Below, piece after piece: positions 63,460 through 64,000 of a DNA stretch of 64,000 nt. The stretch is from Cercospora beticola. Lineage: Eukaryota; Ascomycota; Dothideomycetes; Mycosphaerellales; Mycosphaerellaceae. How positions within the stretch are numbered: the stretch's first letter is position 1; every line of letters begins with the position of its first letter. The notes under the pieces were generated by a model. That model searched no databases. It was not told the DNA's origin and saw only the letters and a program-made list of their open reading frames with translations. A program made the translations under genes and the position numbers. The stretch is taken from the NCBI RefSeq assembly GCF_033473495.1, contig NC_088936.1, forward strand, positions 3,596,001-3,660,000. The letters are read 5' to 3'.

Positions 63460-64000
63460 ATGACCACCGAGACGCTGAGCGACGCTCAGCTCGAAGAAAT
63501 TTATGCCCACGCCACACAACTGGCGAAAGAAGCGGGACAAATGCTCCTCGATGCCGTTGAGGCTCGTTCAGGTTCAGCAGGAGCAGGGCACGTGGAGAAG
63601 GAGTCAGCAGTCGATTTGGTGACGCAGACTGATGAAGGTAGGTCGTGGTGTCAGCCTCAATTCTTCGAAGCATGGTGGGGTTTTCCTTGGACTGCTTTTG
63701 TGCCCTTTCGCTGGGACACGAAGTGATGAGAAACTCTGAATCTTATCATCATGCTCCTGCTGATTGAATCTCTTTCTTTCCCTCTTAGATGTGGAAGCAT
63801 TCATTCGTCAAAGCGTACAAGCCAAATTTCCATCTCATGCGTGAGTTCACATCTTTTCAGCTGTCGTTCTGAGTGCAATCTGGCTTTGTTCGCACAGCTG
63901 ACTCCTGTAAGCTTCGTTGGCGAAGAGTCGTATTCCAAAGGACAATCCAAAGAATATCTGATACCTGCGAAAGGCCCATCGTGGTGCATCGATCCGCTGG
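63460..64000 (+). CDS. qutG: Inositol-monophosphatase-family protein, QutG-like, cut by right edge
   Basis: Exons 63460-63637, 63789-63840 and 63912 onward; the gene continues beyond the window. The visible part starts MTTETLSDAQLEEIYAHATQ and contains AKEAGQMLLDAVEAR, KESAVDLVTQTDEDVEAFI (metal-site Asp), FPSHAFVGEES (the conserved GEE) and PSWCIDPL, the beginning of the WxIDPLDGT motif that continues past base 64000. In Aspergillus the qut cluster carries an IMPase-like qutG next to qutE; the adjacency here supports that name. Its exact reaction in quinate use is not settled. Confidence 0.85.

Noticed and set aside
1..64000. tRNA genes
   Set aside because: I looked for B-box-like GGTTCRANNCC sequences on both strands and found none with a convincing cloverleaf; a covariance-model scan would be decisive.

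Overview
The window is eukaryotic and fungal. Protein genes are interrupted by short introns (about 45-100 nt) with GT..AG borders and CTAAC/CTGAC-type branch points. Most families are typical of filamentous ascomycetes: cutinase, class II hydrophobin, 2EXR-domain protein, Atg22, catabolic type II dehydroquinase. The gene mix suggests a plant-associated Pezizomycotina species, plausibly a dothideomycete; that placement is inference. Exon models were built by eye: each junction was chosen so that reading frame, splice borders and family conservation agree.

Layout. 1-1670: MFS transporter cut by the left edge. 2.8-4.1 kb: ribosomal protein uL30/L7 with a C/D-box snoRNA in its second intron. 4.4-16.6 kb: ESCRT-II Snf8, a small kinase-fold phosphotransferase, an acyl-protein thioesterase-like hydrolase, a short unknown protein, mitochondrial succinyl-CoA ligase beta, a nuclear-type lysine-rich protein, a cutinase, a methyltransferase and a 3-ketoacyl-CoA thiolase. 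17.6-19.8 kb: a mitochondrial ABC1/ADCK protein.

20.1-37.7 kb is the most coherent system: a complete N-acetylglucosamine (GlcNAc) utilisation cluster of six genes. They are GlcNAc-6-P deacetylase, a GH3-GNAT beta-N-acetylglucosaminidase, an Ndt80-like regulator (RON1 type), a GlcNAc-kinase-type hexokinase, an UNC93-like GlcNAc transporter (NGT1 type) and GlcN-6-P deaminase. Together they would cleave chito-oligomers, import GlcNAc, phosphorylate, deacetylate and deaminate it to fructose-6-P, under a local regulator. The same gene set is known from Trichoderma/Neurospora, so the system is not new. The splice architecture here is odd: a start codon split by an intron, and a 22-nt exon beside a GC-AG intron.

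38.2-48.2 kb: Atg22, Ubc6, a large secreted Ser/Thr-rich protein with a duplicated Cys module, and a class II hydrophobin with a glycine-rich repeat extension. 48.4-51.1 kb holds no gene but a degenerate tandem array with a strikingly constant 96-bp period (at least 27 phased units), which I cannot assign to any known element and consider the most novel signal. 51.2-60.8 kb: a 2EXR protein, an Ish1-repeat protein ending in KNEL, a dysferlin-domain peroxin, two unknown proteins and a transposase-like helix-turn-helix protein. 61.3-64 kb: the start of an aromatic/quinate catabolic group (type II dehydroquinase, intradiol dioxygenase, QutG-like phosphatase) running off the right edge.
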